In this document: positions 41,513 to 43,267 of the stretch, piece after piece
Position numbering within the stretch: position 1 is the stretch's first letter
How the letters are laid out: each line of letters starts with the position of its first letter
Assembly: GCA_003022725.1 (NCBI GenBank)
Contig: PXSQ01000004.1
Location: forward strand, 1 to 43,267
From: Halobacteriales archaeon SW_7_65_23
Lineage (GTDB): Archaea > Halobacteriota > Halobacteria > Halobacteriales > Haloarculaceae
Direction of reading: 5' to 3'
DNA length: 43,267 nt
Made by a program: the position numbers and the translations under genes
Notes under the pieces: generated by a model
The model's database searches: none
The model's input: only the letters and a program-made list of their open reading frames with translations
Told to the model about the DNA's origin: nothing

Positions 41513-42241
41513 CTACGGCAAGCGGGCGAACGTCAGGTAGCCGGTGTGACCCACCCCGGCAGTCGAGGGACGGGAGCCCCGGTTGTCGAAATCCATCCCG
41601 CGCTGGATCGTCTCCAGCGTCCGGACGTCCTCTAGGCCGATTTCGTGCGCCTGCTCGACGACCTCGCGGGTGTCCTCGACGAACGGGGAGTAGACGGCGA
41701 CGAAGCCGCCACGGACGAGCAGGTTAGGCGCATGCGCGACGACGTCGGCCGCGTCCTCGGTATCCAGTGTCAGGACGTCGAACCCCGACAGCTCCACGAG
41801 GTGGTCGGTGAGGTCGTCAGTGCGGACCTCGACGGCGTCGTCGACGCCCGCGAGGCGCATGTTCTCCCGGGCCGTCTCCGCAAACTCCGGATCGCGCTCG
41901 TAGGTGACGACCGACGCGCCGATCCGGCCGAGCGCGGCGGCGAGTACGCCCGTGCCGGTGCCGGCGTCGAGCACGCGGTCGTCGCTGCCGATGCCGGTGT
42001 GGCCGATCACGAGGCCGACGTCGCGGGGCATCATCGGCGCGCCAGTGCGTTCGAGGTGATGAAACAGGTCCGGGCCCCGCAATCGACGGGCCGTGAACGT
42101 CGTTCCGAGATGCGTCTGGACCGTGTCACCCGGTTGGACATCCTCGGGGACCTCCAGAATTCCGAGATCAGTTTCGAGGGTGTCACCCGGCGCCAGCAGG
42201 TACTCCCGGCCTTCTGCCTCGTGGACCAACAGCAGCGACAC
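41513..42241 (-). CDS. trmI: tRNA (adenine-N1)-methyltransferase, TrmI type
   Basis: A 242-residue SAM-dependent enzyme. The N-terminal small beta domain is followed by PMMPRDVGLVIGHTGIGSDD and the SAM loop VLDAGTGTGVLAAALGRIGA (about 90-110), then TYERDPEFAETARENMRLAG (motif II). TrmI methylates A57/A58 in the T-loop of archaeal tRNA. It begins one base after the nac stop codon on the same strand, a conserved archaeal pair. Confidence 0.9.
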   Translation of the reverse strand: MSLLLVHEAEGREYLLAPGDTLETDLGILEVPEDVQPGDTVQTHLGTTFTARRLRGPDLFHHLERTGAPMMPRDVGLVIGHTGIGSDDRVLDAGTGTGVLAAALGRIGASVVTYERDPEFAETARENMRLAGVDDAVEVRTDDLTDHLVELSGFDVLTLDTEDAADVVAHAPNLLVRGGFVAVYSPFVEDTREVVEQAHEIGLEDVRTLETIQRGMDFDNRGSRPSTAGVGHTGYLTFARLP

Positions 42242-42242
42242 G

Positions 42243-42647
42243 CTACTCGCTCAGGCGCTGGATGGCGTCCAGCGGCATGCCGTCGGTCGCCTCGAGGGCC
42301 TCGCGGGCCTCCGCCTCGCTCACGCCCGCGCGCTCGGCGACCATCTCGACGTCCTCCTGGGGGATGCCGTCGCCCCCGTCGTCGCTCGCGTCGTCCTCGG
42401 CCTCCGCTGTGCCGCCGCCGGAGCCACCCTCGCCGCGGGGGCGGTGCTCCGGCGAGCCGACGACGTTGTACGTCTCCTGGCCCTGGGCGTCCATGCGCTG
42501 GACGTCGGCGTCGGTGAACACGAGGTCCTCCTCGGCCGTCCGGATGATCACTTCCTCGGCATCGATCTCGTCGATGTCGATGCCCATTTGCTCCATCATT
42601 TGCTGCATTTTGCGTGGGTCGAGTCCGCCGCCGCCTCCTCCAAACAT
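42243..42647 (-). CDS. nac: Nascent polypeptide-associated complex protein
   Basis: A 134-residue archaeal [23 protein letters not shown] begins the protein, followed by the NAC beta domain ([20 protein letters not shown]) and a C-terminal UBA helix bundle ([31 protein letters not shown]). An acidic/glycine linker joins them. I choose MFGG at 42647 because the family starts there; the frame goes on to 42674. It binds nascent chains at the ribosome exit. Confidence 0.93.
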   Translation of the reverse strand: MFGGGGGGLDPRKMQQMMEQMGIDIDEIDAEEVIIRTAEEDLVFTDADVQRMDAQGQETYNVVGSPEHRPRGEGGSGGGTAEAEDDASDDGGDGIPQEDVEMVAERAGVSEAEAREALEATDGMPLDAIQRLSE

Positions 42648-42734
42648 ACCTTCCGCTTCTCGCCTCGCCATCAAAAGGGCTACGCCCGCGTTCCGGAGGG
42701 TGCGTGGACAGCACGTCCGACTATCCGACGGCCT

Positions 42735-43267
42735 TCACTCCGTAGACGGGTCGGTCAGCGCGTGCAGACTGTACTCGTCGCCGACGACGTACAGCGATCC
42801 GTCGGCGACGATCGGCGGGCCCTGCAGTTCGTCGTCGGCGTCGTAAGTCCACCGTTCGCGCCCGTTGGCCGTGCTCAGCGCACGGATGCGGCTGTTCCTG
42901 TCGACGAGGTACACCGACCCGTTCGCGACCACGAGGGCGTCGTCGACGGCCGCGCCGAGATCCTGGCGGCCCCACAGCGGGCTCCCGTCGGCCGGCGTTT
43001 CGGACCCTGGATCCGGATCCGCATCCGGCGGCTCGCCTCCCGATGCTCGTGTCTCCAGCTGATCGGCGGGCCGGGCCTCCCCGCGTCCGGCGCCCGTCGC
43101 GGCCGCCCCGGCGGAGCCGACCCCGATCGCAGCCGGGATCGCCTCGTCCGTCGGTCCGCCCGCGTCGAAGAGCACGGCGAGTTTGAACGCGTAGGCGGTC
43201 GGATACCGGTCGCGGGGTTCGGCGGCCAGCGCCGTCGACAGCGCCGGCCCTGCCGCGTCGAGGGGCT
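42735..43267 (-). CDS. C-terminus of a probable protein kinase with PQQ-type beta-propeller (partial)
   Basis: The frame runs out of the window. Its start here, PLDAAGPALSTALAAEPRDR followed by YPTAYAFKLAVLFDAG, resembles subdomain XI of Hanks-type Ser/Thr kinases (conserved Arg in RDRYPTA). A low-complexity linker follows. The end has beta-propeller repeats of PQQ type: LGAAVDDALVVANGSVYLVD, STANGRERWTYDADD and GPPIVADGSLYVVGDEYSLH. Only about 176 residues are visible, so the kinase call is inferred. Confidence 0.6.
   Translation of the reverse strand, partial: PLDAAGPALSTALAAEPRDRYPTAYAFKLAVLFDAGGPTDEAIPAAIGVGSAGAAATGAGRGEARPADQLETRASGGEPPDADPDPGSETPADGSPLWGRQDLGAAVDDALVVANGSVYLVDRNSRIRALSTANGRERWTYDADDELQGPPIVADGSLYVVGDEYSLHALTDPSTE

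Overview
The window is a high-GC chromosomal segment from a halophilic archaeon (class Halobacteria; I cannot fix the genus). The evidence is the very acidic proteomes, archaeal-only genes (aIF6, L31e, L39e, LX, prefoldin alpha, TFS, NAC, TmcA), an archaeal mevalonate-pathway decarboxylase, bacterioruberin genes and many leaderless TATA-box promoters. It is mostly core genome, interrupted by several scars of small mobile or repeated DNA.

Layout. 1-351: an IS1341/IS605-type hairpin end and a repeat fragment. 352-6382: nuoJ1-J2-K-L-M-N, the membrane arm of the haloarchaeal complex-I-like enzyme. 6383-6719: a long imperfect hairpin. 6720-11063: mvaD, tmcA and two small membrane proteins. 11088-11409: a composite MITE abutting a 58-residue zinc-finger gene. 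11406-16785 (minus): an HTH-GNAT gene, then the operon etfB-etfA-fixC(X)-unknown for electron transfer flavoprotein. 17018-19893: lyeJ-cruF (plus) and crtB (minus), with a complete 111-bp MITE between them whose end forms the crtB stop codon. 20112-21210 (minus): rpl39e-rpl31e-eif6. 21342-24603: a small unknown, thpR, a TPR protein, a DUF424 protein and sufS. 24646-28063: an accessory patch with two truncated copies of one gene start flanking a GIDE-domain membrane protein, a DUF3105 protein and a lower-GC secreted protein. 28284-33495: a threonine-synthase-like protein without the PLP lysine, an MFS carrier, a DUF5799 protein, an iron-sulfur photolyase and a decayed GNAT gene. 33535-35504 (minus): rplX-pfdA-ftsY. 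35591-38169: a frameshifted cupin gene, then rpl7ae-rps28e-rpl24e-ndk, where rps28e lacks its normal 3' end and L24e carries a 140-residue acidic tail. 38170-39162: gene remnants around a zinc-ribbon gene. 39258-43267: a membrane protein, an inverted-repeat element, tfs with a partner, trmI, nac, and the end of a probable kinase/beta-propeller gene.

Together the genes cover respiration (Nuo membrane arm, ETF and ETF:quinone oxidoreductase), isoprenoid and C50 carotenoid synthesis (mvaD, crtB, lyeJ, cruF), ribosome assembly and protein targeting, RNA modification (tmcA, trmI, thpR) and photorepair. No single new defence or metabolic system stands out. The observations most worth following are the truncated rps28e with a hairpin over its start codon, the repetitive acidic L24e tail, the MITE-supplied crtB stop, the lysine-less PLP-fold protein, and the GIDE gene bracketed by duplicated gene starts.
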